This document shows, piece after piece, positions 39,126 through 52,375 of a stretch of 64,000 nucleotides of DNA. This stretch comes from Trifolium pratense (lineage: Eukaryota; Streptophyta; Magnoliopsida; Fabales; Fabaceae): NCBI RefSeq assembly GCF_020283565.1, contig NC_060060.1, positions 35,526,001-35,590,000 on the forward strand, given 5' to 3'. Each line of letters begins with the position of its first letter. Within the stretch, counting starts at the first letter, position 1. The notes beneath the pieces are model-generated. The model worked only from the letters and a program-made list of their open reading frames with translations, searched no databases and was not told the DNA's origin. The translations under genes were made by a program, and so were the position numbers.

Positions 39126-40194
39126 TTAATCCCTAAGGTGATCTTATGAGAAAAACTTATTAGGACGATCGTGCACATTTGGTTTAGTATAATTTGTAAA
39201 TTAGCTTTCTATATATTCCATGTACATTTTATTTTGTGATCTCCTCTTTAATTATATAAGTGAAGGTATACATTGTGGTCAATGAAATTAAACAAAAAAA
39301 AAATATCAATTTCATTTCTAAACTATTACATCTTCTTCAATTTATTCTCTAAATTAAATGAAAAATATTCTCCTGCAACTGTTACTGCAAAAAAGCAACA
39401 GAAACTGAAAAATATTCTCAATAGTGCAGCAACATCATTCATAAAATAATTAAACGATATTTCCTCCGTTCTATTTAATCAAGTAAGTTCCTAATATTGT
39501 CTCTACATTTATACCACCTCCCTAATTTTACACACATTGTCACTTGTGAGTCTTTTGAACAAGTCACTTGTGTGAGTCTTAATAGACTAAAGTGACGGAT
39601 ATGACCTTAGAACAAAAAAAAATTGATTTGATATTCGGCTCAATATTCGACTAATTCAAGAAGCACAACTTTGACCCTAAAAAAAAACAAGCGAGGAGTT
39701 TTGAAAACTGCCGATTAATAGGTTCCATAGTATATCTTTGGGGGTTTTGAGGAACCGCTGATATCAGGCTAAAAACTCCCGGAAACGTGCGGCAGTTTTA
39801 TAGAGGAGGTTAAAAAATTGAAAAAAATACTGAAATTTTCATTTAAATATAGCAATATAAGGCAAAATTTAAAATAGCTAAAATTAAATCTCATTAAATA
39901 AATGCAACTAAACTCACTTTTTTTTTAATCTACAAACAAATATAAACATACACAATTAGAATGATAACAATGGAAAATACATTATTATTAGAGCCTATAA
40001 TGTTTAACTTATGAATCATTAATATTCATATTAATCAAAATTTCAAGTGTATCTACTAAAATTTTATTAATCTAAACATGTGCAATATGGTTGATAGACA
40101 TGTCATATCAAACTTGTGACACTAGCTAACCAGACAATGAGCTAAGTAGAGGGAAATTTTCAACACACAAATCAACTTGTATTTACCCACCACG
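39126..40194. other. Intergenic, with Stowaway-like remnant
   Basis: 3' region of MGNCC gene A. 39460-39500 (TTTCCTCCGTTCTATTTAAT) resembles a Stowaway MITE end without a clear partner. No gene. Confidence 0.4.
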
Positions 40195-40653
40195 TGTAAT
40201 AAATAATAATTTAGAGATCGATATATTATATGATATTAGAACACACTTACTTGATAATCATAATCACAAAGCAACGTTACCGGAATTGCACCAATATCGA
40301 AAACATCGATATACTAGACAAGGTCTTCCTTTGCCTGATCACATGCTCCAGTCTTTGAGGTCTTTGATGGGGAAGACAACAAATGAGCTTACTTTGTTTG
40401 TACGTGACGGCAAAGGGGACCTAGCCAATCTTATATAAGATCACAACCCTAGTACCACCCATCATGGACTCTAGTGTTGGGCCTACACTTTGTTTCTACA
40501 CAAATCAGAATTAGTGTTCAAGCCCATTATTACTGATCACAATTATCGGGCTTAAGCATCATCAAATGGATCACAACAACATCAACCCGTTTTTATTAAA
40601 ACCAAAACTCACAATTGATTGCAGCCCGCATAATATTGGAAAATATTCTAACA
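40195..40653 (-). repeat. 3' LTR (left) of the 40195-44624 element
   Basis: 459 bp, TG...CA ends, similar over its length to 44178-44624. Confidence 0.92.
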
Positions 40654-41149
40654 TTCTCTCACTTGGGCAAAATCAATTGTATATTTTTAATTTGAGAAAA
40701 CATTTTGAAAACGACTCTCGGGTTGATAACATATTTTAATGTGGCCACAATGATCCCAAGATGCAACATCTAATTAAGACTACATCCAACAAAAGTTAAA
40801 TGATATCGAATCATGGCGGCAATTATATCGTTATTGATACAATACCTTCCATAGTTACAAATACCACCAAACTCCGTCGATTAGTCATTCGTGTAGAGTG
40901 TAGCGAGAAAATGATATGTTTGTGATCTCAACCATACTATCATTTTCTTCGTCGGTCCTCAATTTCTCTCAAATGCATTAAAGCCAGAGAAATTATATGG
41001 TCCATAAGATACCACAAGTCCAAGCTCCAAAATGATGTTGACTACTGCAGTATAATGATCTAATCAACATCGAGCTCCAATATTTTAGACATAATTTCTC
41101 TCAAATGCCTCAAAGCCAGAGAAATTACATGGTTCTTAAGATACCATAA

Positions 41150-41366
41150 TGCCTCAGCTCCAAAATAGTGTTGATCACCGGCTAAGTGATCCCGACAACA
41201 CTGAGCTTATTTATTTATGTTTTCACATAATGCCTCAGCTCCAAAATAGTGTTGATCACCGGCATAGTGATCCCAACAACACTGAGCTATAATATTTATT
41301 TATATAATGCCTCAGCTCCAAAATAGTGTTGATCACCGGCATAGTGATCCCAACAACACTGAGCTC
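41150..41366. repeat. Three tandem units of about 80 bp within the LTR element
   Basis: Units start near 41150, 41231 and 41308, each with CCTCAGCTCCAAAATAGTGT, then GATCACCGGC and CAACACTGAGCT. A degenerate related unit lies upstream (40970-41090). Further on, CACCTTTGGGCAG recurs at 41656 and 41839, with a variant near 41752. Confidence 0.85.
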
Positions 41367-44177
41367 AAATATTTTTATATTTCAAATAATTTCAAATTTA
41401 TAAAAGGAGTTAATAAAATTCAAACTCCCACTAATAAAGCATATCAAAAGAATATAAGTTATCTCCCACTAATCAAGTGGTATATTAAAACTCCCACTTA
41501 TCCAAACGTTCCTTCACAATTTTTAAAGAAAACTCCAATACTTGCTTCCATTTCTTATAATTTTTAAGATGTTCAACATTTCAATGGAAACATAATTATG
41601 AGTGGAGAAATCCATTTTGTAGTATTATCATAAGAGGCCAATATAATAGTACAATCACCTTTGGGCAGAATGCACTCACTAGGGATAAAAAACCCTAGTC
41701 AAAACCTCATATGAGTTAATCAATGAGTATACATTGAACTTTGAAATTTGTCACCTTTAGGCAGGCAAATTCCTCCGATCAATACATCCTCCAATAACTT
41801 CATCTAAAATTAATTTTTAATCGTAACATATAATAATCACCTTTGGGCAGAAAATTACATGTTATAATTAAAACCATTCCTCAAACTACAAAGAAAATCT
41901 CATCAATCAATATAAGCAGTCCCACTTTGGTGGTAACGGCCTATACCAACACACGAAATCTCTTGCATAGGAATCAATAATTAAAAGTTCTCACATATAA
42001 CTATATGTCTTTAGCTGGAGAGAGAGATCATTACTGTTAAACAGTCAACTCATAAGAGATCATTACTGTGAAACAATCAACTCAATATAATAATATATGC
42101 AAATTTACGCAGCGGAAAAATAAGAGACTTCATTTAAAATATTATTGAGGATATAAAGCAAATAGTCCCGAACTTTTATAAATACCATGAGACAATATTT
42201 CCTCAATTTAAGTCTCAACAAACATTAATAAATAGTTGACATGTAAAACTCTCCCACTTGATAGAGAATTATAGTTGAATTACCAATCCAAAAGTCTTAA
42301 AATATTTAAACAAATATTCAACTATTTTCTAATCACACAATGAACATGTCAAATAGATTGCATTTTATCCAGAATAGAACTCTCAAAATCAATCGAGTAA
42401 AATTTTAAAAAATTGGAGTATATACAAGAAATCATTTAATTATTATGTAGAGAGTTTCCAATTTAGAATATTCTGGAAAATAACATCAAATCTTTTATAT
42501 ATAATTGCATATTTACTGTTTAAAAACAAATTTAGAAACAAATTTATCCTTATAAGCAATTATATATGCAGTCACAAGAGGACAAGTAATTGCACCACTA
42601 ACCTCCAAGAGTGTGACTTTCATCTTTGCAAGTAGAGTCAATGAATTTTGTTGACTTGAGAGTATAGTCTTTTACGGTTTCATCTCAAACATTTCACAAA
42701 TCATTAGTAAACCGTTATATCGTAATAAAATTACTCTAATAATAAATCAATGCAAGGATAATACAATTTTCAATTGCCTTTAATAATTGCTCAGAAGAAT
42801 AATTTCAATAATAGTTCAGAGTTGAGCATTTGAATAACAACAAGGCAATATAGAAGAATTTATTTATCAAAACAATCAAATATTCTTGTACCGAATATAT
42901 AGAGATAGTATTTATGTGAAACCATAATTTTATTCCATGAATAAAATAAACCATCAAATTAGATGATTATTGAATAAAATTAATTCCTTAATATGACATG
43001 TAAACGTGGGATAATATTGTAAACAAATTTCACACACAAAATATATCAGTGTCATATATATATATATAAAAGGTGTAAGGAATGTTTGCAAAATATTTCA
43101 CACCTAAATTTTAAGAATATGATTATATTTGTAGGTGGGTGTGAAAAATTCCAAAATTTGTGCCATAATGACTAAAATCGTAAAACTTGATAATCTTATA
43201 GGTCAAACTGAATTCATGATTCAGGGAGACACAAATATATATTAACCGAAAAATTATAGGGTCTTTTCGGAAATAAATCGCAAACCGCAGCATATATTTA
43301 TATGGAAGTTTTATAGGGAGTACTTGCATAACAAGATTAACCTGAACATTAAAATGAACACTGTACCCTTTTTTTTTTTAATTATTTTTTTATGCATCTA
43401 GCAAATATCGACCATAATCAAAACATTCAGATTATAAAGTAATTTACTCCAAATAATTTTGGATTATGGTTCCCACATATAGATCAAAATTGTAGCCTAT
43501 CAAACATATTCACAATTGAAAACATCTTTTCCGTGTTGATGAGTTCTCATATGATTCTTTTAAAGAAAAAACGTAATAACATGTCCAAGGCTTTTAACTA
43601 TGTGATCCATGTTCTGATCTTAATTAATTGGTTTCAAATAAAATATAAATTCGAATTAAGCACATGACCAATTAAGCAAAACCTTAATTCTTTCATGCTA
43701 AATTGAAACCAAAACTTCAACCCACTGATATAGAATTGAAAACGGAATCAAGAAAATAACAAAATTTTATTGGCTGTATTTTCCAAACCATGACTCATTC
43801 TCAATAGATATGACAACCGAAACTATGCTTAATTTCAAACACAGTCGCCGCACACTAGCACATATCAAACATGTTATAAAACCAAAGTATGATTAATTTC
43901 AATTCACATAGAGGAATTGGCTATGATTCACGTATAAAAATTATGGTTTCACTGTTAAAAAAATATGAAACAGGCACGATTGACATCGTCACAAAAAATT
44001 CAGTCTCTAGAAGTAGAAACACACAGTATACCATATCTACCGTATATAAGAATAACCCCAAATTAGTTTGATGAAACAATATTGTTGAATTAAAAATTAC
44101 GATTTCAGTATAACACCGTCACCAAACCAAAAATATATTAGGGTTCTAACTCATATAATACTAGCTCTGATACCACA

Positions 44178-44624
44178 TGTAATAATTAACAATTTAGAGA
44201 TCGATATATTATATGAAATTAGAACACACTTACTTGATAGTCAGCAATCATGTTTACCGGAATAGCAGATATCGGAACCACCGATATGTTAGACAAGGTC
44301 TTCCTTTGCCTATCACATGCTCCAGTCTTTGAGGTCTTTGATGGGTAAAACCACAAATGAGCTTATTGTATTTGTACGTGACGGCAAAGGGGACCTAGCC
44401 AATATATAAGATCACAACCCTAGTACCACCCATCATGGACTCTAGAGTTGGGCCTACACTTTGTTTTTACACAAATCAGAATTAGTGTTCAAGCTCATTA
44501 TTACTGATCACAATTATCGGGCTTAAGCATCATCAAATGGATCACAACAACATCAACCCGTTTTTATTAAAACCAAAACTCACAATTGATTGCAGCCCAC
44601 ATAATATTGGAAAATATTCTAACA
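44178..44624 (-). repeat. 5' LTR (right) of the 40195-44624 element
   Basis: 447 bp, TG...CA ends, with the primer-binding site immediately inside. Confidence 0.92.
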
Positions 44625-45163
44625 CCACGTTCATTGGCCATGCCAATCATTTTTATGTAATCCTTCTTCTACCGTCTCATAAACCTAGTAATACAAAATC
44701 AGCATTATTTAAAGTGAAAGCTCACCTAGAACAGTCATTAAAAGTATATGTGAAAGACTTGCCTTCTCATAATTGGCTACACGAGTTTTAAATTTCACTA
44801 CTCATTGTAATGGTATGTCTAAAATCTTGTGATTACTTGACTTTGGAAAACAATTATTACTTATTTTAGGTTATTCGTACATATATATAATTACCGGCTT
44901 ATCAACTTGCTTCACAATTATTCTGTTAATTTCTTGTTGGCATCTTTATGTTTGCTTGTAAGTTTATTGAAAGTAAAACACTCTTTTGCAGTGCATTATC
45001 TTAAAATAATAATTAACCTGCATAATGTTACAAACTATATATATATGAGAGAGTTGATTCAATGCCACATGACTCACTTGGTGATGATTTAATCTTAGCC
45101 CTTTATTTTGATCCAATGGCTATTATTCATTCTCATAATATACATCCTCACTATATTAACAAT

Positions 45164-46673
45164 TTAACATGCTTTCCCAACAAAACAACTCAATGGACCT
45201 GCATTGAGAGTTATAGCAGGCACCATATTAGCTGGAACAGCTTCAAAAGATTGAGCAGGTGTATAATTTGGTGCACTACTTCCATCACCAGATGATACAA
45301 AATAAGCACCATTTGAGAATGCATCCTTAGAAGACTTCCAATTCCAACTCTTCGAATTTCCATTTGCTAACCTCTTTGTAATCTGTCATACAACAAGAGT
45401 AACCATATCAAACTCAATATCTTAAATGGTTCAATTTTGAAACCAACCATTATATATAATTATTGTATACTATACTGTGTTTGTTTGTTTCTACCTGTTT
45501 TGCATCTTTGTCATTTGGTGCTATAAAAAAATTCCCTTCACTTAAAATAGTTGGGTTAGAACTTCCTCCTATAGCATACATTTTCCACCCATCATATTTG
45601 TTGTTGGCCACGTGTGCATAACCAACTCTTACCCTGCACATTCATCAGCAAAGTCAATATTTTTATTTATATAATATATTTTCATCTACTATGTGTCGAC
45701 ATGTCAGTATCGTGTTTAGTATTTGTATCGGTGCTTCATAGCAATTTAGTCTCTAAGAGTCTAAGTACATTAGTCTAACCGTGGAATCCTTTCTGTTAGT
45801 CCACTAGCAAACCGATTGAAGACTATTGTTACTTTCATAATTTTATCTGCTCTGTAACCATCATTGTGTCCTAGCAACATAACCTGAAAGGACATTTATT
45901 AATCAATCATCAATGCATGCATAAATTAATATATAAGAATAAGAATTAATTAAAAGGAGAACGGCTATTGAACTTGTTTAGCAGCTTACTTTGTCATGCT
46001 GAGTAAAATAATTGTTAGAAATGGTAATAGCAGTTGAGGCATGAATAATATCAATTAGTCCATCACTGCAACGAGCCAAAAAACAATGATCAATCCAAAT
46101 ATTCGACGAACCAAATATATTAATAGCATCACCATCCGCGCCTTGTCGTTGACCAACATGATCAGGAGTACTTCTAACAAGACCAGGCTTACTTGGTTTA
46201 CAATCCTGAATCTTAATACCATGTATAATAACATGACTAACACCTTGTATTGTAATACAAGGTCCATTTCCAATCTCAACTTTAACTCCTCTACCATCAA
46301 TAGTCTTGTAACTATTCATAATAAGTTCATTCTTTAATGCAATAACCATATCCCTTTTGAAAATTATCCAAAGCGGCTCCTTTTGGATTGCGCCATAACG
46401 AAGTGTACCTTGTTTTGGATTTTCAGGGTCATCAGAAGGATCTGTAACTATATATATTGCACCATTTTTACCTCCAATTGAATCTTTGCCAAAACCAGTA
46501 GCACAATCAGCTAAGGCTTTTCGGTTTGACGCCCAATTTGTTTTCGCGCGCCAACAAGAATCTATCTTGTTGAGGACCGGTGTCTCTTTTGCATAGACAT
46601 TAACTAAGCTTAAAACAATTGGTAGTAAGAAGCATGAAAGTGAAAGATAATTATGTGAAGTTGAAATGGCCAT
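45164..46673 (-). CDS. Secreted pectate lyase (polysaccharide lyase family 1)
   Basis: Cleaves de-esterified homogalacturonan in the cell wall by beta-elimination, using Ca2+. Four exons: 46673-45990, 45883-45780, 45633-45495 and 45382-45164; 381 residues, usual for the family. The signal peptide ends near residue 28 (LSLVNVYA). Family marks in order: [38 protein letters not shown]; the Ca2+-binding [17 protein letters not shown] and [28 protein letters not shown]; and [17 protein letters not shown] with the catalytic Arg, followed by [12 protein letters not shown]. It looks intact. It reads toward the LTR element, whose end lies 540 bp beyond the stop. A MITE-like element stands just upstream of its TATA region. 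Confidence 0.94.
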
Positions 46674-46723
46674 GTTTGTGAATTGTGATGAAGTTGAAGT
46701 AACAATGAGAACAATGTACTCAT

Positions 46724-46730
46724 TTTAATA
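46724..46730 (-). promoter_or_regulatory. TATA-like box of the pectate lyase gene
   Basis: TATTAAA on the minus strand, about 51 bases before the start codon, so the 5' UTR would be very short. Confidence 0.5.
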
Positions 46731-46774
46731 GGTGAGGAGAAGGTTGGGCACACATATTAGGAGAAAATATAGGG

Positions 46775-47214
46775 GGCGTTTGTTTCAGAGATTATAAATA
46801 TATTCCTGGGAATCTTAAGATGGAAATAATAATTCCCATGTTTGTTACAATGGAAATAAAAATTGTTCCTGGGAAATAATTATACCCGGGAAATCATTTT
46901 TGTCTATGGTTCCTTGCTTTCTAATCCCCCCTAATTGAGGTGGGAAACTTTTATTCCCAAGTAATTTGAGCGGTTAGTGTAAAAATAGTGGGTACCCCCA
47001 CTAACTTACACATGATATCACCTTTTAAAAAAATATAACTGTCAAAATATATATTAAAAATAAAATATATTAATTATTTTTAAGAATGTAAAATAAAGAT
47101 TCCTGGTAACTAACAATTCTACCCAAACACCTTTTAAGGAAATTTATTCCTGGGATAGATATTCCTAGGAAACTTATTCCTGGATTTAACTTTTTATACC
47201 GTGAAACAAACGCC
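46775..47214. mobile_element. MITE-like element with GGCGTTTGTTTCA ends
   Basis: 440 bp bounded by GGCGTTTGTTTCA and its exact complement TGAAACAAACGCC. The interior carries many copies of TTCCTGGGAAT/ATTCCCAGG in both orientations. AGG stands on both sides, a possible 3-bp duplication. It begins about 45 bp upstream of the pectate lyase TATA-like box. Confidence 0.8.
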
Positions 47215-48516
47215 AGGGATGTCTTTTGATGATAAATAAATTTCAGTGTCAAATTAGGGTATGTAAATCTCCTATAATAAAACTATAATAAAAGTTTTAT
47301 CTCATATCCCTATAATTTTATAATAAAAAATATCCCTATAATTTTTCTTAACAGTTTTTTTTAGTTTAGTTAAACTAAAAACGTGGATGCACGAGCTTGG
47401 CTTGGTTAACATAGTATATAATTTGATTAATTTCTTAAAACTTAGATACAAAAGTTATACATTAGTTTTACAAATGATGTGTTAGATTTAGAATAAAATG
47501 ATGATGTACTATTGTACTCCTAATAGACATGGGAATTTGATTAATTAGTATCTACTACTAATATATTAAAATCGATTACTATACCAAAGTTACTATAATT
47601 TATTCTTATTATTTTTAATCATGTTTCAAGTTTTATACCCTTCATTGTAATTTCACATAAAAAAGATATATACAATGAATATAAGATAAACACAAAATAA
47701 AAATGATATGCTTAAAAATAGAAACAAAACAAATAATAGATTGGAACAAAACAAAACAATCTATACTCATAAGAATAGCAACAAAACAGATTAATACGAT
47801 CAACTCAATAATCTATTATAAGAAAAAAGAGAATAAAATAGTCAATAAAATAAATTATAGAAAAAATAAGATAAATATACATAAAATTACGAATATAGAA
47901 ATAAAAACATAAACAATATTTTTCATTTAAAAAAATATACTATTAATAATAATAATAATAAAATAATAATACAATAAATTTAATTATTATCAAATTTACT
48001 AAATTATCTTAAATATTCTTAATCAAATTTCTAATTCTTTGTTAAAAAACTAGCATGTCAGACAAGTGCGTCCCGTGCCTAACTGTATCTAACTTATGTC
48101 CCAAAAAAAAAGACATGTCTTATATTATGGTGATTTTTTAATAAAAGATTTTTGCAGCTAAAAAACAAAAAAGATGTGTCTTATGTTATGGTGAGTTTGT
48201 TAATAAAAGTTTTTTGTTGCTACTAAAAAAAATCAAGGGTATTGTTGATATTATGAAAAATCGACACCAAAACTTTTGTATCCTCTTTATATACAGCTAA
48301 CAAAATTAAAATACCGTCGTTCGCTGGCTATGTCGCGAGTGTGAAAAATTGAAAAATCACGGTTCGCATTTTATGATGCGAACTGGTTCACAAAAATAAT
48401 TTTTTTTATCCCCTTTATGTTATAAGGCAGTAATGCTATGAATTAAATTGTATTAATATTGAGAAATTACATATAATATTTATAATTAATTTATAATTAA
48501 TATTTGTAATCATCTT
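47215..48516. other. Intergenic, very AT-rich
   Basis: Holds AAT-rich runs (47945-47970) and one palindrome at 48362-48383 related to those near 32.5 kb. The 69-codon frame at 47703-47912 is Lys/Asn/Ile-rich low complexity. No gene. Confidence 0.5.
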
Positions 48517-48857
48517 AAAAATAGGTATTGGGCCTAACTCAACCCTACAAAACCGGCTTGTAAGGTGAGGATTGTCTCTAGTTTATAAACACTTAGTTAG
48601 GCCATTTCTCAACCGATGTGGGACTTCTTAACACACACCCTCGCGTCCAGCGCTATTGGGCTTGGTACGCGGATATAAATGGTAGGTGGCCCAATATCGG
48701 GTGGCCCAACGAATCTTGGAGAGGCTCTGATACCATCTTAGAAATGAGTATTGGACTTAACTCAATCTTACAAAACGGGCTTGTAAGGTGAGGATTGCCT
48801 CTAGTTTATAAACACTTAGTTAGACCATCTCTCAACCGATGTGAGACTTCTTAACAA
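48517..48857 (-). mobile_element. TRIM element with about 118-bp LTRs
   Basis: Two direct repeats, about 48519-48634 and 48738-48857, sharing GGCTTGTAAGGTGAGGATTG and TAGTTTATAAACACTTAGTT. On the minus strand the LTR starts TGTTAAGAAGTC(C/T)CACATCGG. GGCTCTGATACCAT at 48724-48737 is the complement of the tRNA-Met primer-binding site. The internal domain is only about 100 bp. Flanks AATCA/AATTA may be a decayed 5-bp duplication. Confidence 0.85.
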
Positions 48858-49599
48858 ATTATATCTCTAATTATATATGTATCTTTTTCATTCATAGAAA
48901 ATTCAATACCTTCCTAATCTATTTTAAGTAAATCATTGATGTATAGAAATTACACGATTTTTTTTTTCTTCCGTTTCTTTCTCTCCCCACTAATCATGTC
49001 AATCTCAGTAAAACTGATGCACCAAATAAGAAGGTAAATTATACACATAAAGACAAATATAAATTCACATTAAATAGCAAACTGTAGTTTAGTTCGCATT
49101 CTAGGTAATGAATTCTGTTTTAGTTCGCATATAAGTATTGTTCCACTTCAATTGATCAATAAACGGAATAATAATTTCAAATTAATTATAATTAGCAAAT
49201 TAACGGGTACCAATCATTACAGAACAAAGTTGACCATCACAATTCTTCCTCTAAATTTGATTTATTATATCTGGAATAATAATTTCACATTAATTACAAT
49301 TATCACTACAATGAAATATAGAAACAAATTGATAGGATACAATTATCACTGTTGCTTATAAAAATTAATAGTAGCGTGCGATTTAAAAGGAAATAATATT
49401 TCAAGGAAACCATATTAATATAGTCAATGTATTAAAGGCAATGATCAATGTATTGTCTATTTTTATTCTACTGTTCCTATTTTTTTATCAAATTAAAAAC
49501 AATTTCTTTTTAATATAGTCAATGCATTACGGAAATATTTATCACACAATAGAAAAACGACATTGTTTTTAATTTTTTTTCATAATTTTTACATAACTT

Positions 49600-50330
49600 A
49601 TATTTTTATTTATATATTAATACGGATGTGTCTATCTTTTATTGCAACTTAATATGGAGTATATTTTTACTCATATATTAATTAATACAAAATCTATCTT
49701 TTTGTTTTTTTGGTAGCTTTTATCGAATCTATTTTTTTACTCATACAAGGATTATTTTTTATTTAAACGAGAACCTATATTTCTATTATACATTAATACG
49801 AGATCTATTTTATTTTTGTAATTTATATTGTAGTTTATATTTCTACACATATTAATACGAGATTTTTTTTTTTATTTCTACGAGACCTATGTTTTTACTC
49901 ATACATCAATACGGATGTCTATTTTTTTTTATTAAAAATGTCTGCGAACATATATTTCTTTTTTTTTTTTTTTAGTTTTTCACTACCAGTTTAATCTGGT
50001 TTGGGGATTTCTACTCATACATCAATACGGATGTCTATTTTTTTATTAAAAATGTCTGCGAACATGTATTTCTTTTTTTTTTTTTTTACCACCAGTTTAA
50101 TTTGTCTCGGGGATCAGTTCTGACATCAAGTGGTCTCACCCCCCCGATCGCAGTTGCGGGGATCGAACCGTGATCCTCCCTACCAAGTTCGGTGCCAATC
50201 ACCACTGAATCAACTAACGATTGGTTGCGAACATATATTTCTACTTACATATTAATACAAAAAACTATTTTATTTTATTTGTTTGTAATTTCTATGATAA
50301 CTTATATTTCGATTAATATATGTTAATTCT
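49600..50330. repeat. Degenerate AT-rich direct-repeat zone interrupted by SINEs
   Basis: Phrases of the type TATTTCTACTCATACATTAATACGAGATCTATTTT recur imperfectly from about 49610 to 50310. One block of about 70 bp (49896-49965 and 50012-50080) is duplicated almost exactly together with SINE 3' sequence. Confidence 0.65.
50075..50225 (-). mobile_element. SINE-X, full copy
   Basis: On the minus strand: CAGTGGTGATTGG (A-box-like), GGTTCGATCCC (B box), CAACTGCGATCGGGG, CACTTGATGTCAGAACTGAT, AAACTGGTGGT and an A tail. It is flanked by TGCGAACATRTATTTCT, a 17-bp target duplication with one mismatch (50056-50072 and 50226-50242). A 5'-truncated relative lies at 49966-50010. Confidence 0.82.
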
Positions 50331-51209
50331 TGCTAATTCTAGGGAGAAGCTCTGGCTGTGGTTAAATGCATAGCAGCTATATCCTAATTTAATTGCGGTT
50401 CTTCGGTTGTATCCCTTCTTTACTTGTCCGGTTCGTTCGAGGTTGTTGGTCTCAATTGTTATTTTTCACCTTGTAATTAAGTTCTGCTTCTATAACACCT
50501 TTTATGTGCTAGCTTCTCCTTTCTGCTGCTTCTATCAGTATAGTACTACTTGCTAGGGGCCTGTATTACCTTAAATCATTTTGAGTATCTTCCATTGATT
50601 AAGCTTTGGTGTTTTTTGTTTGTTGATAGTTTATAATCATTACCTAAATCCATCACTGGATAGACTATTATTCCTGTACTCTATTGTTTTGGCGCTCTTT
50701 ATAAGTATAGCGTAAACTTCAACTCTCAAGCTATTTTTATTGGTTGAGTATAGGTTTTTCAAATTTTAATATCTAGTTGTATAAAAATTGAAAGCGAATA
50801 TTTAGAAAATACTTATAGCCAGTCACCAACGACAGAATAAGTTTGACATTAAATATTACCAAAAAAATGAAAAGAAAAAGGATACTGCTACTGCTTCAAA
50901 TGTACGTTTGTGATTGGATAAGAATGTTTGTATATAGGCACGTTTTTTGTATAATAGAATAGGTTTTGACTAGAGTGGTACAGAAAAAGAAAGGAAATGC
51001 CTGCTCTCAGACTTTGGTTTGATTCAGAGGTTTGCCTTTTCTTTCTTGTAGATTTTGTTATTTGACTATAATATATGAATTTGTCTTGTAGCAGACTTTG
51101 CTATTAATATTAGAAAAATAAAAATTATTGAAAAAATTATAGATTAGATCTCTTCGGGTAGAAATTGTTATTATTTTTTATTGGACTATACATTGGACAT
51201 GAATTTCTC

Positions 51210-51352
51210 GGATTTGGATTTCTCCAATTTTTCCTCATGTTTTCTCTCTTTTTACTTAATCCAATGGTTGATATATGAAGGAAGAGAGAATCAACCACTG
51301 GATTAAGCAAAATGAAAGAAAACATGAGAGAAAATTGGAGATGAACCAAATT
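51210..51352. repeat. Foldback hairpin, about 62-bp arms
   Basis: Arms 51210-51271 and 51290-51352 pair over nearly their whole length; both contain CTCCAATTTT and CATGTTTTCT, and ACTTAATCCA lies opposite TGGATTAAGC. The loop is about 19 bases. It could be a foldback MITE or a young hairpin RNA locus. Confidence 0.75.
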
Positions 51353-51960
51353 CAAACTTTTCATAGGACATTTTATCAACAAAAAAAATAAAAATTCTCA
51401 TAGGGCAAATCGTTCAAGAGAATCCGAATTTAATTTCTTGTGAAAATAATTTTAAGTCAAATTTTATTTATCTCGCGGCCGAATAATTATTAGTTAACAT
51501 ATAAAAAAAATTATATTTTGTTAACAATAAAATTTCTATTTCGTAAATATAAAAAGGAAAAAAAAAACCATGGTAAGTCCATTAGAACTTAGAAGCACAG
51601 TAAAACATTATTAATCTTGTAAGTTTTTTGACAGATTATTAATCTTGTAACTAAAATTAGCTAATGACGTACTGCATGATACAAATTTTGAATATATACA
51701 AGATTTAAATCGTTATTGCCACTGAGGCTGCTATGTTAATTACATATATATAATGAGCACATCCTTATCAATAACCTTTTCTTTTGAGGCAATCCTTATC
51801 AATTAAAGTGAGCTAGCGCCAAAATAGCTACTATTACTACTATCCCTGGAAGTAATAATTCAAGCCAAACGATCGACACGCCAAAATAGCTGCTATTAAT
51901 TAATCTATTGTGATTATTTATTACAATATGCATTCACATTAATCATTCACCTGGTGATGT

Positions 51961-51980
51961 GATGTGTGTGTGTGTGTACT
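51961..51980. repeat. (GT)n microsatellite
   Basis: About seven GT units in the distal promoter of MGNCC gene B; absent from the paralogue. Confidence 0.85.
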
Positions 51981-52171
51981 ATAGCTAGTAGTACTTGGTA
52001 GTATTAGGCTGGCAGCTTAGCATATTACTTGTCTAATTCGTGTTTCATTTTACACATTCGCTCCAAACCAAGTTTGTACACGGTCAAGTAAAGTAATACA
52101 ACTAACTCTTTTCAAGTTTATTTTTTGTCTATTATTATAAGGTTATTTTCAAAATTCAACAATTATTAACT

Positions 52172-52375
52172 CATTTAGGTTGGTTCGGAGTGTCTTTCTC
52201 TCAATGTTTCAGATTTGATTCATTCTAGTACTAATTTCAGTGGACTCCAAACAAAACAAAAAAAGACTCTGGCTTTAAATAGAACCCTACAAGTAGACGG
52301 TGAAATTGATTCCCCTCGGATTAGTCGGTTCTTGAGCCGGATATCAAGTTTTCTTTTCTAAAAAAAATAAAAAAA
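52172..52375 (+). mobile_element. Degraded SINE-Y
   Basis: Follows SINE-Y at 17299-17518: TTAGGTTGGTTCGGAGTG at the head, TTCAGATTTGATTCATTCTA at the B-box position, GACTCTGGCTTTAAATAG, CGGATTAGTCGGTTCTTGAG and an A-rich tail. Confidence 0.75.

Larger units (their letters stand above)
40195..44624 (-). mobile_element. Non-autonomous LTR retrotransposon, 4.4 kb
   Basis: Direct repeats 40195-40653 (459 bp) and 44178-44624 (447 bp) begin TGTAATAA and end TCTAACA. They are flanked by the 5-bp target duplication CCACG (40190-40194, 44625-44629). At 44164-44175 GCTCTGATACCA is the complement of the tRNA-Met primer-binding site, placing the element on the minus strand. A purine-rich tract (AAGTGAGAGAA on the minus strand) adjoins the left LTR. 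The LTRs differ by several indels and substitutions, so it is older than the 732-2031 element. The interior has no gag/pol frames (LARD type). Confidence 0.93.

Noticed and set aside
41150..41366. Regular tandem units considered as a CRISPR-like array
   Set aside because: Units are adjacent, about 80 bp, without unique spacers, and lie inside a plant LTR element.
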